The notes beneath the pieces are model-generated. The model had not been told where the DNA came from. It did not search any database and saw nothing but the letters and a program-made list of their open reading frames with translations. 64,000 bases of DNA from Deltaproteobacteria bacterium (GTDB lineage Bacteria; Desulfobacterota; Desulfomonilia; UBA1062), in contig JAKPDW010000021.1 of the NCBI GenBank assembly GCA_029552245.1, positions 1-64,000 on the forward strand, written 5' to 3'. The number at the start of each line of letters is the position of its first letter. The first letter of the stretch is position 1. The position numbers and the translations under genes are program-made. Shown here one piece after another: positions 24,167 through 33,663 of this stretch.

Positions 24167-26576
24167 CCTCCTGGCCGCGCTCGTCGCATGCATGCTCGCA
24201 CCCTTTCCTCTTCTTGGCGCGGGTCTCGAGCTCATGGTCTCGGACAAGGAGGCGTCCGCGCACCTGGAGGACGTGCCGTGCGTGACGGTGTCGCCCGTGG
24301 CCCGGGCCTCGCTCTTTGTCGAGAGGACCGAGGGCATGGTCACCGCGTCCGACGGCCGGGTGACCTACAGGGCGGCGACCCTCCCGGAGGCCCTGGACGG
24401 GTATCTCCGCCTCATGGGCGTCTGCGTCGCGAAGGACGTCGTGATCAGGGGGACGCAACGCATCAGCAACGACGCCGTCCGCTTCCGCATCAAGACCGCG
24501 AAGGGCGACATCATCCACAAGGGCAGGATCAAGAAGGACATCGAGGAGATCTACGCCATGGGGTACTTCGAGAAGTGCGACGCCTCGTTCGAGGACGACG
24601 TGGTGATCTTCGACGTGAGCGAGTACCCCGTGATCATGTCCATCGAGCTCAAGGGCAACGAGGAGATCAAGGAGAAGGAGCTGCTCGACGCCATCGGCAT
24701 GAAGAAGTTCGACATCCTCAACACGAGGCAGCTCAAGACCGCGATAGAACGCATAAAGAGCCAGTACCGCCAGAGGGGATACTACGGTGTCGAGGTGAGC
24801 ACCTCCACGACACCGACCGAGGGAGGGGTCGTCCTCACGTTCACGGTGGTAGAGAACGAGCAGCTCTACATAAGGGGCATCAGCTTCGACGGAAACGAGA
24901 ACATCAAGGCAGGGAAACTCTCGGGCGTCATGGAGACCAAGACGAGGTGGCCGCTCGGCATCTTCGGGCACGAGGGGGCCTACGACAGCGCGCTGCTCGA
25001 CAACGACCTCCTGCGCATCGAGCAGTATTACGCGGACAACGGGTACATGCAGGCCAAGGTGGGCAGGCCCAGGGTCGACATCAGGGAAAAGGACGGCATC
25101 TACATCACGATCCCGGTGTCCGAGGGCCCGCTCTTCACCGTGGGTGCCGTGGAGATCGAGGGCGACCTCGTCGAGCCCAAGGAGAGGCTCATGGAGAAGG
25201 TGGCCCTGAGCACGGGGAGCCCCATGAGCAAGAGCGCGCTCCAGCAGTCCGTCGAGAACCTGCGCTCCGTTTACATGGACAAGGGTTACGCCTATGCGAA
25301 GATCAGGCCGGTGACCGAAGAGGAGGGGGAAAACCGCCTGGCCGTCACCTTCCGCATCGACAAGGGCAAGCCGGTGGTCGTGGAAAACATCCAGATCAGG
25401 GGCAACACCAAGACCAGGGACAAGGTCATCAGGCGCGAGCTGGAGATCGAGGAATCGAAGACCTTCTCCTCCACCGCTATCAAGGACAGCAAGGACAACC
25501 TCTCGCGCCTGGGCTACTTCAGCACGGTGAACATCGACCCCGTACCCAAGAGCGACTCGTCCATGGACCTCCTGGTCGACGTCCAGGAGACCACCACGGG
25601 CGCGTTCTCCTTCGGGTTCGCCTACTCCTCCTCGGACGGGCCCATGGGCACGACGAGCCTGAGCGAGAACAACTTCTTCGGGCTCGGCTACAAGGTGAAA
25701 GGCAGCATAGACTACGGTCCCAAGCGGAAGAGCTACTCCATAGACGCGGAGGACCCCTGGTTCTTGGACTACAACCTGTCCCTCGGCGGCCGCGTGTATA
25801 ACCTCGAGCGCGAGTACATCTACTACACGAAGCGGTCTGTCGGCGGAAACATCCGGCTGAGCTACCCCCTCTTCGAGCGGGTCCGCCACTCCGTCATCTA
25901 CGCGTACGAGAACGTCCACGAACTCGACGACATCGACCCGGCCTACCTCCAGTCACTGTCCGAGGAGGAGATCGAGGGCGGGGTCACCAGCAGCGTCATC
26001 AACACCATCTCCCGCACCACCACCAACGACTACTTCAGGCCCACCAGGGGATCCCAGCTCACGGCATCCCTCGAGTACGCCGGCCTCGGCGGCGACTACC
26101 ACTTCACCCGCACCACGGCCAGCGCAGCACGATTCTTCCCGCTCTGGGCGGACAAACTCGCCTTGATGTTGAAGGTGAGATGGGGTACAGTGAACCCCGC
26201 CAAGGGCGACAAGCTCCCCGAGTACGAGCGGTTCGACCTGGGCGGCCTCGGGAGCATCAGGGGGTTCAAGTGGGGGGAGGTCGGTCCCCAGGACAGCCTG
26301 GGCAACTTCATCGGCGGCAGGCGGATGGTGGTCATGAACATCGAGGCGACCTTCCCCATAGGACCGATCCCCGGCCTCTACGGCGTCCTGTTCCACGACG
26401 AGGGAAACTGCTACGACAAGCGCATCGACCTGACGAACCTGAAGAAGTCCTACGGCGCCGGCATCAGGTGGGTGACACCCATGGGGCCGCTCAGGCTGGA
26501 GTACGCGAGGGTCATCAACCCTGAGGACTGGGAAGAGCCTTCACGATGGGAGTTCTCGATCGGGAGCTTCTTCTAG
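24147..26576 (+). CDS. bamA: Outer-membrane assembly factor BamA
   Basis: 809 residues from a TTG that overlaps lolD by 20 bases; a GGGGGGG run upstream serves as ribosome site, and this start supplies a signal peptide (residues 1-25). Residues about 26-95 form an extra N-terminal segment before POTRA 1. POTRA domains run to about residue 440 (Val-Ile-Arg-Gly-Thr-Gln-Arg-Ile near 94; Ile-Gln-Ile-Arg-Gly-Asn-Thr-Lys-Thr-Arg near 415). The Omp85 barrel follows, with the Val-Arg-Gly-Phe-like lid motif as Ile-Arg-Gly-Phe-Lys-Trp-Gly and a terminal aromatic (Ser-Phe-Phe). It inserts beta-barrel proteins into the outer membrane. Confidence 0.95.
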   Translation: MNRTSRSLLAALVACMLAPFPLLGAGLELMVSDKEASAHLEDVPCVTVSPVARASLFVERTEGMVTASDGRVTYRAATLPEALDGYLRLMGVCVAKDVVIRGTQRISNDAVRFRIKTAKGDIIHKGRIKKDIEEIYAMGYFEKCDASFEDDVVIFDVSEYPVIMSIELKGNEEIKEKELLDAIGMKKFDILNTRQLKTAIERIKSQYRQRGYYGVEVSTSTTPTEGGVVLTFTVVENEQLYIRGISFDGNENIKAGKLSGVMETKTRWPLGIFGHEGAYDSALLDNDLLRIEQYYADNGYMQAKVGRPRVDIREKDGIYITIPVSEGPLFTVGAVEIEGDLVEPKERLMEKVALSTGSPMSKSALQQSVENLRSVYMDKGYAYAKIRPVTEEEGENRLAVTFRIDKGKPVVVENIQIRGNTKTRDKVIRRELEIEESKTFSSTAIKDSKDNLSRLGYFSTVNIDPVPKSDSSMDLLVDVQETTTGAFSFGFAYSSSDGPMGTTSLSENNFFGLGYKVKGSIDYGPKRKSYSIDAEDPWFLDYNLSLGGRVYNLEREYIYYTKRSVGGNIRLSYPLFERVRHSVIYAYENVHELDDIDPAYLQSLSEEEIEGGVTSSVINTISRTTTNDYFRPTRGSQLTASLEYAGLGGDYHFTRTTASAARFFPLWADKLALMLKVRWGTVNPAKGDKLPEYERFDLGGLGSIRGFKWGEVGPQDSLGNFIGGRRMVVMNIEATFPIGPIPGLYGVLFHDEGNCYDKRIDLTNLKKSYGAGIRWVTPMGPLRLEYARVINPEDWEEPSRWEFSIGSFF

Positions 26577-26612
26577 CCCTCACGCAAAGAACGAACTTTA
26601 AAGGGAGAACCT

Positions 26613-27176
26613 ATGAAACGACACGTCACGTGGGTATGCATCCTCTTAACGGTCCTCTTCGTGTCCTGCCTCCCGGCCGGGTCGCGGGCGGAGGAACTCA
26701 AGATCGCCTGTATCGACTCCAGGCGCGTCATCACCGAGTCCATGGTGGGCAAGGACGCCTACGAGAAGCTGAAGAAGCTCTCCGAGCAGAAGGAATCGGA
26801 GCTGAAGAAACAGGAGGCGAAGATCAAGAGCCTGTCGGACGAGATCCAGGCCAAGTCCGCCACCATGTCGGCATCGGCCAAGGAGGATCTCCAGCAGCGC
26901 TACGAGAAGGAAGTCAAGGAATACAACCGTTCCTACAAGGACGCCCAGGACGACCTGAGGAACACGGAGATGAACCTCCTCAAGCCGTGGACGAAGGAAC
27001 TGGAGGCGATCATCAAGGACTACGGCGAGAAGAACAAGATCGACCTCATCCTCGACAAGACCAACCCGGCGGTCATCTACGGCTCGAAGAAGGTCGACAT
27101 CACCGACGCCATCATCTCCCTCTTCGACAAGCGCTATCAGGAGAAGTCCTCCCAGCAGAAGCAGAAGAAAGAGTAG
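26613..27176 (+). CDS. skp: Periplasmic chaperone Skp/OmpH family
   Basis: 187 residues: signal peptide to about residue 27, then Lys-Ile-Ala-Cys-Ile-Asp-Ser-Arg-Arg-Val, then a long Lys/Glu coiled coil (about 55-145) that forms the tentacles of the Skp trimer. The C-terminal Ile-Asp-Leu-Ile-Leu-Asp-Lys-Thr and Asp-Ile-Thr-Asp-Ala-Ile-Ile blocks are family features. It carries unfolded outer-membrane proteins to BamA. AAAGGGAG ribosome site; 36-bp gap after bamA. Confidence 0.92.
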   Translation: MKRHVTWVCILLTVLFVSCLPAGSRAEELKIACIDSRRVITESMVGKDAYEKLKKLSEQKESELKKQEAKIKSLSDEIQAKSATMSASAKEDLQQRYEKEVKEYNRSYKDAQDDLRNTEMNLLKPWTKELEAIIKDYGEKNKIDLILDKTNPAVIYGSKKVDITDAIISLFDKRYQEKSSQQKQKKE

Positions 27177-27178
27177 CC

Positions 27179-28189
27179 ATGAGGTTGTCCAGGATCACGG
27201 AGCTCCTGGGCGGGTCGCTCGCGGGGGAGGACCGGGAGATCACCGGCGCATCCACCCTGGAGGAGGCGACCCCGTCCGACATATCCTTCTTCGCCAACAG
27301 AAAGTACCGCGAGGCCGCCTTAAGGACGCGTGCGGGCGCCTTGGTGACGTCCGAACCCCTGGACGCCCCGTGCTCGCAGATCGTCACGGATAACCCGTAC
27401 CTCTACTTCGCCCGCGTCCTGGGTCTCCTCCACCCCGAGCCGCAGAGGCCCCGCGGCGTATCCGACCGCGCATACGTGCACGAGGACGCCTTCGTCCACC
27501 CTGAGGCCACCGTTTATCCCCTCGCGTACGTGGGACCCCGCGCGCGTATATCCAAGGGCTGCGTCATCCACCCCGGGTGCGTGGTGGGCGAAGGGGTGAC
27601 CGTCGGCGAGCACACCGTGCTCCACCCCAACGTGGTGGTGTACCCCGGGTGCACCGTCGGCGCCCACTGCATCCTGCACGCAGGCGTCGTGATCGGTTCC
27701 GACGGTTTCGGGTTCGCCTTCGACGGGGTCAGGCACGTCAAGGTGCCCCAGGTGGGGACCGTCGTCGTCGGGGATCACGTGGAGATAGGCAGCAACTGCA
27801 CCATCGACCGGGCGGCGCTCACGGCGACGAGGATCGGCTCGGGCGTGAAGATGGACAACCTCGTGCAGGTTGGTCACAACGTCGTGATCGGCGATCACAC
27901 GATCATCGTGGCCCAGACCGGCATCGCCGGCAGCGCCCGCATAGGCTCCTACGTGGTGCTCGGAGGCCAGTGCGGGGTCGCGGGTCACATCAGCGTCGGA
28001 GACGGGGTCAAGGCCGCGGCCAGGACGGGCATCGCTTCTGACGTGGAGCCGGGCCGCGTCGTATCGGGGTTCCCCTCCATGGACCACTCCCGCTGGCTCA
28101 GGGTGCAGGCAGCGTACAAGGACCTGCCCTCGCTCCTCAAGCGGGTGCGCGACCTGGAAAGGAAGGTGATGGAGCGTGCCGACGATTGA
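27179..28189 (+). CDS. lpxD: UDP-3-O-acylglucosamine N-acyltransferase LpxD
   Basis: 336 residues. The N-terminal uridine-binding domain (Ile-Ser-Phe-Phe-Ala-Asn near residue 36) is followed by a left-handed beta-helix of hexapeptide repeats. The catalytic segment is Asp-Asn-Leu-Val-Gln-Val-Gly-His-Asn near residue 222-230. LpxD adds the second acyl chain in lipid A synthesis. ATG two bases after the skp stop. Confidence 0.96.
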   Translation: MRLSRITELLGGSLAGEDREITGASTLEEATPSDISFFANRKYREAALRTRAGALVTSEPLDAPCSQIVTDNPYLYFARVLGLLHPEPQRPRGVSDRAYVHEDAFVHPEATVYPLAYVGPRARISKGCVIHPGCVVGEGVTVGEHTVLHPNVVVYPGCTVGAHCILHAGVVIGSDGFGFAFDGVRHVKVPQVGTVVVGDHVEIGSNCTIDRAALTATRIGSGVKMDNLVQVGHNVVIGDHTIIVAQTGIAGSARIGSYVVLGGQCGVAGHISVGDGVKAAARTGIASDVEPGRVVSGFPSMDHSRWLRVQAAYKDLPSLLKRVRDLERKVMERADD

Positions 28190-28952
28190 CCCGACCGCAA
28201 AGGTCTCGCCCAAGGCGGTTCTCGCGGACGACGTCACCGTGGGGCCGTACGCCGTGATCGCCGCCGAGGTGAGCATCGGCCCCGGGACGTACGTGGGCCC
28301 GTTCTGCACCATCGAGGGGCCAACCGTCATCGGCGCCGGGTGCACCTTCACGGGCTACGCGAGCGTCGGGACCCCTCCCCAGGACCACTCGTACAGGGGG
28401 GAGCCCACACGCCTCACCATGGGCGACAACAACACCATCCGGGAGTTCGTCACCATCAACCGGGGCACGTCCAAGGACCGGGGGGAGACCGTCATCGGCA
28501 GCGGCAACCTCGTCATGGCCTACTGCCACGTCGCCCACGACTGCGTCCTGGGAGATCACGTGGTCATGGGGAACCTGGCGACGCTCGCCGGCCACGTCCA
28601 AATCCACGATCACGCGATCATCGGCGGGATGTCCGCAGTGCACCAGTTCACCCGCGTGGGCGCCTACGCCATCGTGGGCGGCGGTTCCATGGTGAGCCTC
28701 GACATCGTGCCGTACGCCCGGGCCTCCGGCGACAGGGCGAGGCTCTTCGGCGTGAACACCGTCGGGCTGAAGCGCTCCGGCTTCAAGCCTGAAGAGATCT
28801 CAAGGATCGAACGGGGGTTCCGCATCCTCTTCAGGCAGGGACTGCTCCTCAGGGAGGCGATCGAGCACCTCGAGAGGGAGTTCCCGAACGCCCCGGAGAT
28901 AGGGCGGCTGCTCGAGTTCCTGAGGAACACCAGGAGGGGGATCGCGAGGTGA
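28176..28952 (+). CDS. lpxA: UDP-N-acetylglucosamine acyltransferase LpxA
   Basis: 258 residues. Hexapeptide beta-helix with Met-Ala-Tyr-Cys-His-Val-Ala-His-Asp-Cys holding the catalytic His, then Ala-Thr-Leu-Ala-Gly-His-Val and Gly-Gly-Met-Ser-Ala-Val-His-Gln-Phe. The C-terminal helical domain (Gly-Val-Asn-x-Val-Gly-Leu-Lys-Arg) is complete. First step of lipid A synthesis. It overlaps lpxD by 14 bases; fabZ, often between them, is absent. The next gene suggests the substrate could be the 3-amino sugar form. Confidence 0.96.
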   Translation: MPTIDPTAKVSPKAVLADDVTVGPYAVIAAEVSIGPGTYVGPFCTIEGPTVIGAGCTFTGYASVGTPPQDHSYRGEPTRLTMGDNNTIREFVTINRGTSKDRGETVIGSGNLVMAYCHVAHDCVLGDHVVMGNLATLAGHVQIHDHAIIGGMSAVHQFTRVGAYAIVGGGSMVSLDIVPYARASGDRARLFGVNTVGLKRSGFKPEEISRIERGFRILFRQGLLLREAIEHLEREFPNAPEIGRLLEFLRNTRRGIAR

Positions 28953-29875
28953 GCAGGCTCAGGGTCGCGGTCGTGGGGGTGGGCTACCTGGGACGCTTCC
29001 ACGCGCAGAAGTACGCCGCCATGGACGACGTTGACCTCGTGGCCGTCGTGGACGTGGACCAAGGGCGCGCGCAAGAGGTCGCCCGGGAGCTGGGCACCGT
29101 GGCGTGCACCTCGATCGACCACATCGGCAGGCCCCTGGACGCGGCGAGCGTGGCGGTACCGACGTCCTCCCACGCGGAGGTGGCGGTGAGGCTCCTCGAG
29201 AGAGGGGTGGCCGTGCTCGTGGAAAAGCCCATGGCGTCGAGCCTCGCTGATGCGCGCGCGATCGTGGAGGCCTCACGGAAAACGGGCGCGATCCTCCAGG
29301 TAGGCCACCTCGAGCGTTTCAACCCGGCGCTCGTGAAGCTCAAGCACGCCATATCGGAACCCATGTTCATAGAGGCGCACCGCATCAGCCCCTACCGCTC
29401 GCGGGGCACGGACGTGGACGTCATCCTCGACATCATGATACACGACCTCGACATCATCCTCGATCTCGTCCCCTCTCCCGTCGCGTCCATCGAGGCGGTC
29501 GGGGTGAACGTGCTCACCGAGGGCGTGGACATCGCGAACGCGAGGCTGCGCTTTGCGAACGGGTGCATCGCGAACATCACCGCGAGCAGGGTGAGCGCTG
29601 ACGTCATGCGGAAGATCAGGATCTTCCAGAAGAACTCCTACATCTCCATCGACTTCGCAAAGGCCAAGGCCGACGTGTACACCTTGAGCCCCGATCGCCG
29701 CATCGAGCACGAGCACTACGCGATGAGCGAGTCCGACGCGTTGGCCGCAGAGATCAGGTCTTTCGTGGACGCCGTCAGGGAGAGGACGGAGGTCGCGGTC
29801 GACGGCGAGGCCGGGCTCAGGGCCATGGAGGCCGCGCTCCTGGTCAAGGAACACCTCGTGGTGCCGGGGAAATGA
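28949..29875 (+). CDS. Gfo/Idh/MocA-family oxidoreductase, GnnA-like
   Basis: 308 residues. N-terminal NAD(P) fold with Val-Gly-Val-Gly-Tyr-Leu-Gly-Arg-Phe-His, the Val-Glu-Lys-Pro catalytic Lys motif near residue 93-96, and Asp-Ile-Met-Ile-His-Asp-Leu-Asp. It sits between lpxA and lpxB with four-base overlaps on both sides. In Acidithiobacillus ferrooxidans the same position holds gnnA and gnnB, whose products oxidise and transaminate UDP-GlcNAc to the 3-amino sugar that LpxA then acylates. Only the oxidase half is here. GnnA function is inferred from family and position; another sugar-nucleotide oxidation is possible. Confidence 0.8.
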   Translation: MSRLRVAVVGVGYLGRFHAQKYAAMDDVDLVAVVDVDQGRAQEVARELGTVACTSIDHIGRPLDAASVAVPTSSHAEVAVRLLERGVAVLVEKPMASSLADARAIVEASRKTGAILQVGHLERFNPALVKLKHAISEPMFIEAHRISPYRSRGTDVDVILDIMIHDLDIILDLVPSPVASIEAVGVNVLTEGVDIANARLRFANGCIANITASRVSADVMRKIRIFQKNSYISIDFAKAKADVYTLSPDRRIEHEHYAMSESDALAAEIRSFVDAVRERTEVAVDGEAGLRAMEAALLVKEHLVVPGK

Positions 29876-30972
29876 GGAAGACCGTTCTCATCGCAGCGGG
29901 TGAGGCGAGCGCGGACAGGCACGCATCCGCCGTCATCAGGGCCGTCCGGGCGCTCGTCCCCGAGGCCGCCTTCGTCGGCCTCGGCGGGCCCGAGATGAAG
30001 TCTGCGGGCATGGACGCGGTCTACTCCATGGAGGAGATCTCCATCATGGGGTTCACCGAGGTCGCATCCCGTATCTTCGGCATCCTGAGGGTCTACCGGG
30101 GGATGAAACGCCTCATCAGGGAGTTGCGGCCCGACCTGTTCATAGCCGTCGACCTGCCGGACTTCAACATGAGGCTCGCATCCTACGCCAAGTCCCTCGG
30201 CGTGAAGGTCCTCTACTACATAGCGCCGCAGGCATGGGCGTGGAGAAGGTCGCGGGCCGCGACCCTGGCCAGGATCACCGACGGCCTCGCGGTGATCTTC
30301 CCCTTCGAGGAGGGGTTCTTCAAGGCCCACGGCGTGCATGCCCGCTACGTGGGCCACCCCATGCTCGAGCCGGGCTCGGGCGAGGTCCCCGAGGCCTCCC
30401 AGACCCGCTGGCCGCCCGAGAGCATCTGCATGATGCCGGGGAGCAGGGCGCAGGAGATACGGATGATCCTGCCGGTGATGACGCAGGCCAAGAGACTCGT
30501 ATCGAGGGGGTTCCCGGGTATCCGGTGGCAGCTCAGGCTCGCCCCCGGTCTCGACAGGGCCTTCGTGGAGCGCTTCACGGACGCGGACGTGCTCGTCGAG
30601 GCGGGGGCCCGCCCCGCGGACCTCGCCATCGTGAAGTCCGGGACCTCTTCCCTGGAGATGGCGGTCTCGGGCGTGCCCGAGATCGTCTGCTACCGCACCT
30701 CGACCGTCAACTACCTCCTCGCGAGGCTCATGGTCCGCATCGACCACATCGGCATGCCCAACATCATAGCAGGCAGGAGCATCGTCCCGGAGCTCGTCCA
30801 GGGTGGGCTGACCGCGGAGGCCCTCGCCGAGGCGGTGACGGGCTTCGTCACGAACCGGTCCCTCTACGAGGCCACGCGCGAGGCCCTGCTCGAGATCAGG
30901 GGACGTCTCGGCTCCTTGCGCGCATCCCGGGAGGTGGCGCGCTGGGCCGTGCAGCTCATGGAGGGGGCATGA
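29872..30972 (+). CDS. lpxB: Lipid A disaccharide synthase LpxB
   Basis: 366 residues. Gly-Glu-Ala-Ser-Ala-Asp near residue 10, Asp-Leu-Pro-Asp-Phe-Asn near 97, Tyr-Ile-Ala-Pro-Gln-Ala-Trp-Ala-Trp near 117, and Lys-Ser-Gly-Thr-Ser-Ser-Leu-Glu near 254 are the family blocks of glycosyltransferase family 19. It condenses lipid X with its UDP form. ATGA overlaps on both ends. Confidence 0.96.
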   Translation: MRKTVLIAAGEASADRHASAVIRAVRALVPEAAFVGLGGPEMKSAGMDAVYSMEEISIMGFTEVASRIFGILRVYRGMKRLIRELRPDLFIAVDLPDFNMRLASYAKSLGVKVLYYIAPQAWAWRRSRAATLARITDGLAVIFPFEEGFFKAHGVHARYVGHPMLEPGSGEVPEASQTRWPPESICMMPGSRAQEIRMILPVMTQAKRLVSRGFPGIRWQLRLAPGLDRAFVERFTDADVLVEAGARPADLAIVKSGTSSLEMAVSGVPEIVCYRTSTVNYLLARLMVRIDHIGMPNIIAGRSIVPELVQGGLTAEALAEAVTGFVTNRSLYEATREALLEIRGRLGSLRASREVARWAVQLMEGA

Positions 30973-32705
30973 GGGACTTCGGGACCTACATGAGGCTTTT
31001 GGGCTACGTGAAGCCCCACAGGTTCAAGCTCCTCGGGTCTCTCGCGCTGACGACCGTGGTCGCCGGGGCCATGCCGGCGATAGCGCTCCTTGCGAAATAC
31101 GTCATGGACGACGTCTTCATCGCCAGGGACGTGGTCATGCTCAAGCTCGTGGCGGCCGCGGTGGTTGCCATCTACCTGGTGAAGTCGGTCGCCGACTACC
31201 TCAGCTATTACTTCATGAACGACGTGGGACAGAGCGTCATCAGGGACATACGCGACCGGCTGTACGCCCACATCCAGACGCTCTCCATGCCCTTCTTCAC
31301 GCGCACGCCCACGGGCGTGCTCATCAGCCGGATCACCAACGACGTCAACCTCGTGCAGCTCTCGGTCACCGAATCGGTCACCGAGTTCATCAGGCAGACG
31401 GTCACGCTCACGGGGCTCATCGCCGCGGTCTTCTACCGGGACTGGCAGCTCGCCCTCATCTCCATGGTGGTGTTCCCGCTGGTGATTTACCCCATCAACA
31501 AGTTCGGCCAGAGGCTCAAGCGGTACTCGACCAAGGGGATGAAGGTCATGGGCAACGTCATGAGCATCCTCGACGAGGCCATCAGCGGCATCAGGATCGT
31601 GAAGGCCTACACCATGGAGGAGTACGAGTACCGGCGCTTCTCCGACGAGAACCACGACTTCTACCGGAACTGGATGAAGCGCACGAGGGTGAGGGCCCTT
31701 TCCGGGCCCATGATGGAGCTCATCGGCGGGCTGGCCACGGCCGGGCTCCTCGTCTACGGGGGCCTGCGGGTGATCGACGGCGTCATGACGCCGGGCGATT
31801 TCATGTCCTTCATCACGGGCCTGAGCCTCCTGTACTCTCCCATACGCAAGCTCAACAAGGTGTACATCGAGATCCAGGAAGGGACAGCGGCCGCACGGCG
31901 CATCTTCGACCTCCTCGACACCCCCGCCGAGATACGGGACGACCCTGATGCGATGGAGCTCGGACGCGCCAGGGGTGACTTCGAGTTCAAGAACGTCTGG
32001 TTCAGTTACTCCGGCGACGACACCTACGCCCTCAGGGACGTGAGCTTCAGGGTCGACAGCGGCCAGACGGTGGCCATCGTGGGCGAGTCCGGGTCCGGGA
32101 AGTCGACGATCGCGAACCTCCTTCCCCGTTTCTACGACGTGACCAAGGGCGCCGTCATCGTCTCGGGCACCGACATCCGCAAGGTCACCATGCGGTCTTT
32201 GAGGGAAAACATCGCGCTCGTGACCCAGGATGCGGTCCTGTTCAACGACACGATAAAGGCGAACATCGCCTACGGTTCGAAGGACGCGACCATGGAGGCG
32301 ATCGTGGCGGCGGCCAGGGCGGCCAACGCCCACGACTTCATCGAGGCCATGCCACAAGGGTACGACACCGTGATCGGCGAGAGCGGGGTGAGGCTCTCGG
32401 GGGGGCAGCGCCAGCGGCTCTGCATAGCACGGGCCATCCTCAAGGACGCCCCGATCCTCGTCCTCGACGAGGCGACCTCCTCGCTGGACGCGGAGAGCGA
32501 ACGCGAGGTCCAGGCGGCCCTCGAGGTGCTCATGGAGGGCAGGACGTCCCTGGTGATCGCCCACAGGCTCTCCACGGTGATCAACGCCCACCGCATCATC
32601 GTGCTCCACCAGGGGAGGATCGTGGAAGAAGGGACCCACGAGGAACTCCTGGCCAGGCAGGGTCACTACGCGAGGCTCTATGCGCTCCAGCTCGGCAGCC
32701 CTTAG
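30969..32705 (+). CDS. msbA: Lipid A flippase MsbA-type ABC exporter
   Basis: 578 residues from the ATG overlapping the lpxB stop. Six membrane helices (residues about 15-310) precede an ATPase with Walker A Gly-Glu-Ser-Gly-Ser-Gly-Lys-Ser, signature Leu-Ser-Gly-Gly-Gln-Arg-Gln-Arg, Walker B Ile-Leu-Val-Leu-Asp-Glu-Ala and the switch His in Ile-Ala-His-Arg-Leu-Ser-Thr-Val. It moves lipid A-core across the inner membrane; position between lpxB and lpxK supports MsbA over a drug exporter. Confidence 0.93.
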   Translation: MRDFGTYMRLLGYVKPHRFKLLGSLALTTVVAGAMPAIALLAKYVMDDVFIARDVVMLKLVAAAVVAIYLVKSVADYLSYYFMNDVGQSVIRDIRDRLYAHIQTLSMPFFTRTPTGVLISRITNDVNLVQLSVTESVTEFIRQTVTLTGLIAAVFYRDWQLALISMVVFPLVIYPINKFGQRLKRYSTKGMKVMGNVMSILDEAISGIRIVKAYTMEEYEYRRFSDENHDFYRNWMKRTRVRALSGPMMELIGGLATAGLLVYGGLRVIDGVMTPGDFMSFITGLSLLYSPIRKLNKVYIEIQEGTAAARRIFDLLDTPAEIRDDPDAMELGRARGDFEFKNVWFSYSGDDTYALRDVSFRVDSGQTVAIVGESGSGKSTIANLLPRFYDVTKGAVIVSGTDIRKVTMRSLRENIALVTQDAVLFNDTIKANIAYGSKDATMEAIVAAARAANAHDFIEAMPQGYDTVIGESGVRLSGGQRQRLCIARAILKDAPILVLDEATSSLDAESEREVQAALEVLMEGRTSLVIAHRLSTVINAHRIIVLHQGRIVEEGTHEELLARQGHYARLYALQLGSP

Positions 32706-33663
32706 GGCTCTCTCCACCGTCTACGGCGCGCTCGCGGCCGCCCGGAACCGCCTCTACGACACCGGGGTGCTCAGGCCCACACGGGTCCCGGGGGTGGTGG
32801 TGAGCGTGGGCAACATCGAGGCCGGCGGGACCGGCAAGACCCCCTTCGTCATGGCACTCGCAGGCGGGCTGGCTGCCAGGGGAGTGAACGTCGCCGTCGT
32901 CACCAGGGGCTACAAGGGGAGGATCCGCGGTCCCGTGCACGTGAGACCGGGCCACACGAGCCTCGAGGTGGGTGACGAGGCCCTGCTCATGGCGCTGAGC
33001 CTCGCTCGGGTGCCGGTCGTCAAGAGCCCGGACCGCGTCAGGGGGGCGCTCTTTGCGAGGGCGCGCTTCGGGGCCGAGGCGATACTCCTGGACGACGCCT
33101 TCCAGCACAGGAGGATCCACAGGGATCTCGACATCGTGCTCGTCGCGAGGGACCTCCCGAAAGAGAGACTCCTTCCCGCGGGCATGCTCAGGGAGCCGGC
33201 AGGATCCCTGGCGCGGGCGCACCACGTCATAGCCATGAAGGGCTGCCCCTTGCCGTACCCGAAGGCGGACCTGGCGCCCGTCTGCCTGGTGGACACGCGG
33301 TGGAGGACAGCCCCCCTCGAGCTCGTCCGGGACGAGGACGTCCTCGCCTTCTGCGCCGTGGGCTCCCCGGGCCACTTCTTCGAGACCGCGGGCACGCTGT
33401 GCCGTGTGGTCGACACCATCGCCTTCGCGGACCACCACCGCTACACCGCCGCAGACGCCCGTGCCATCGCAGAGAGGGCGGCCAGGGCCGGGTACGTGCT
33501 CACCACCGAGAAAGACCTCGTGAGGATGGAGCCCGGCATGTTCGGGGAGCTCGAGGGGAGGCTCTTCGCCCTCAGGGTCGCCCTGTCCATGGAAGGGCTC
33601 GAGGAGATCGAGGATGAGATCCAGCGCATGGTCGAGACGCGCCGTGTTCATGGACAGGGATGA
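32680..33663 (+). CDS. lpxK: Tetraacyldisaccharide 4'-kinase LpxK
   Basis: 327 residues, overlapping msbA by 26 bases. The Val-Ser-Val-Gly-Asn-Ile and P-loop Gly-Gly-Thr-Gly-Lys-Thr-Pro are near residues 40-54; Thr-Arg-Gly-Tyr-Lys-Gly and Leu-Asp-Asp-Ala-Phe-Gln-His are also present. LpxK phosphorylates the 4' position to give lipid IVA. kdtA/waaA, often next to it, is missing here. Confidence 0.95.
   Translation: MRSSSAALRALSTVYGALAAARNRLYDTGVLRPTRVPGVVVSVGNIEAGGTGKTPFVMALAGGLAARGVNVAVVTRGYKGRIRGPVHVRPGHTSLEVGDEALLMALSLARVPVVKSPDRVRGALFARARFGAEAILLDDAFQHRRIHRDLDIVLVARDLPKERLLPAGMLREPAGSLARAHHVIAMKGCPLPYPKADLAPVCLVDTRWRTAPLELVRDEDVLAFCAVGSPGHFFETAGTLCRVVDTIAFADHHRYTAADARAIAERAARAGYVLTTEKDLVRMEPGMFGELEGRLFALRVALSMEGLEEIEDEIQRMVETRRVHGQG

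Noticed and set aside
24030-25919. 629-codon minus-strand frame opposite bamA
   Set aside because: Shadow of bamA: composition is dominated by Val/Leu/Asp/His from complementary codons, and bamA is certain.
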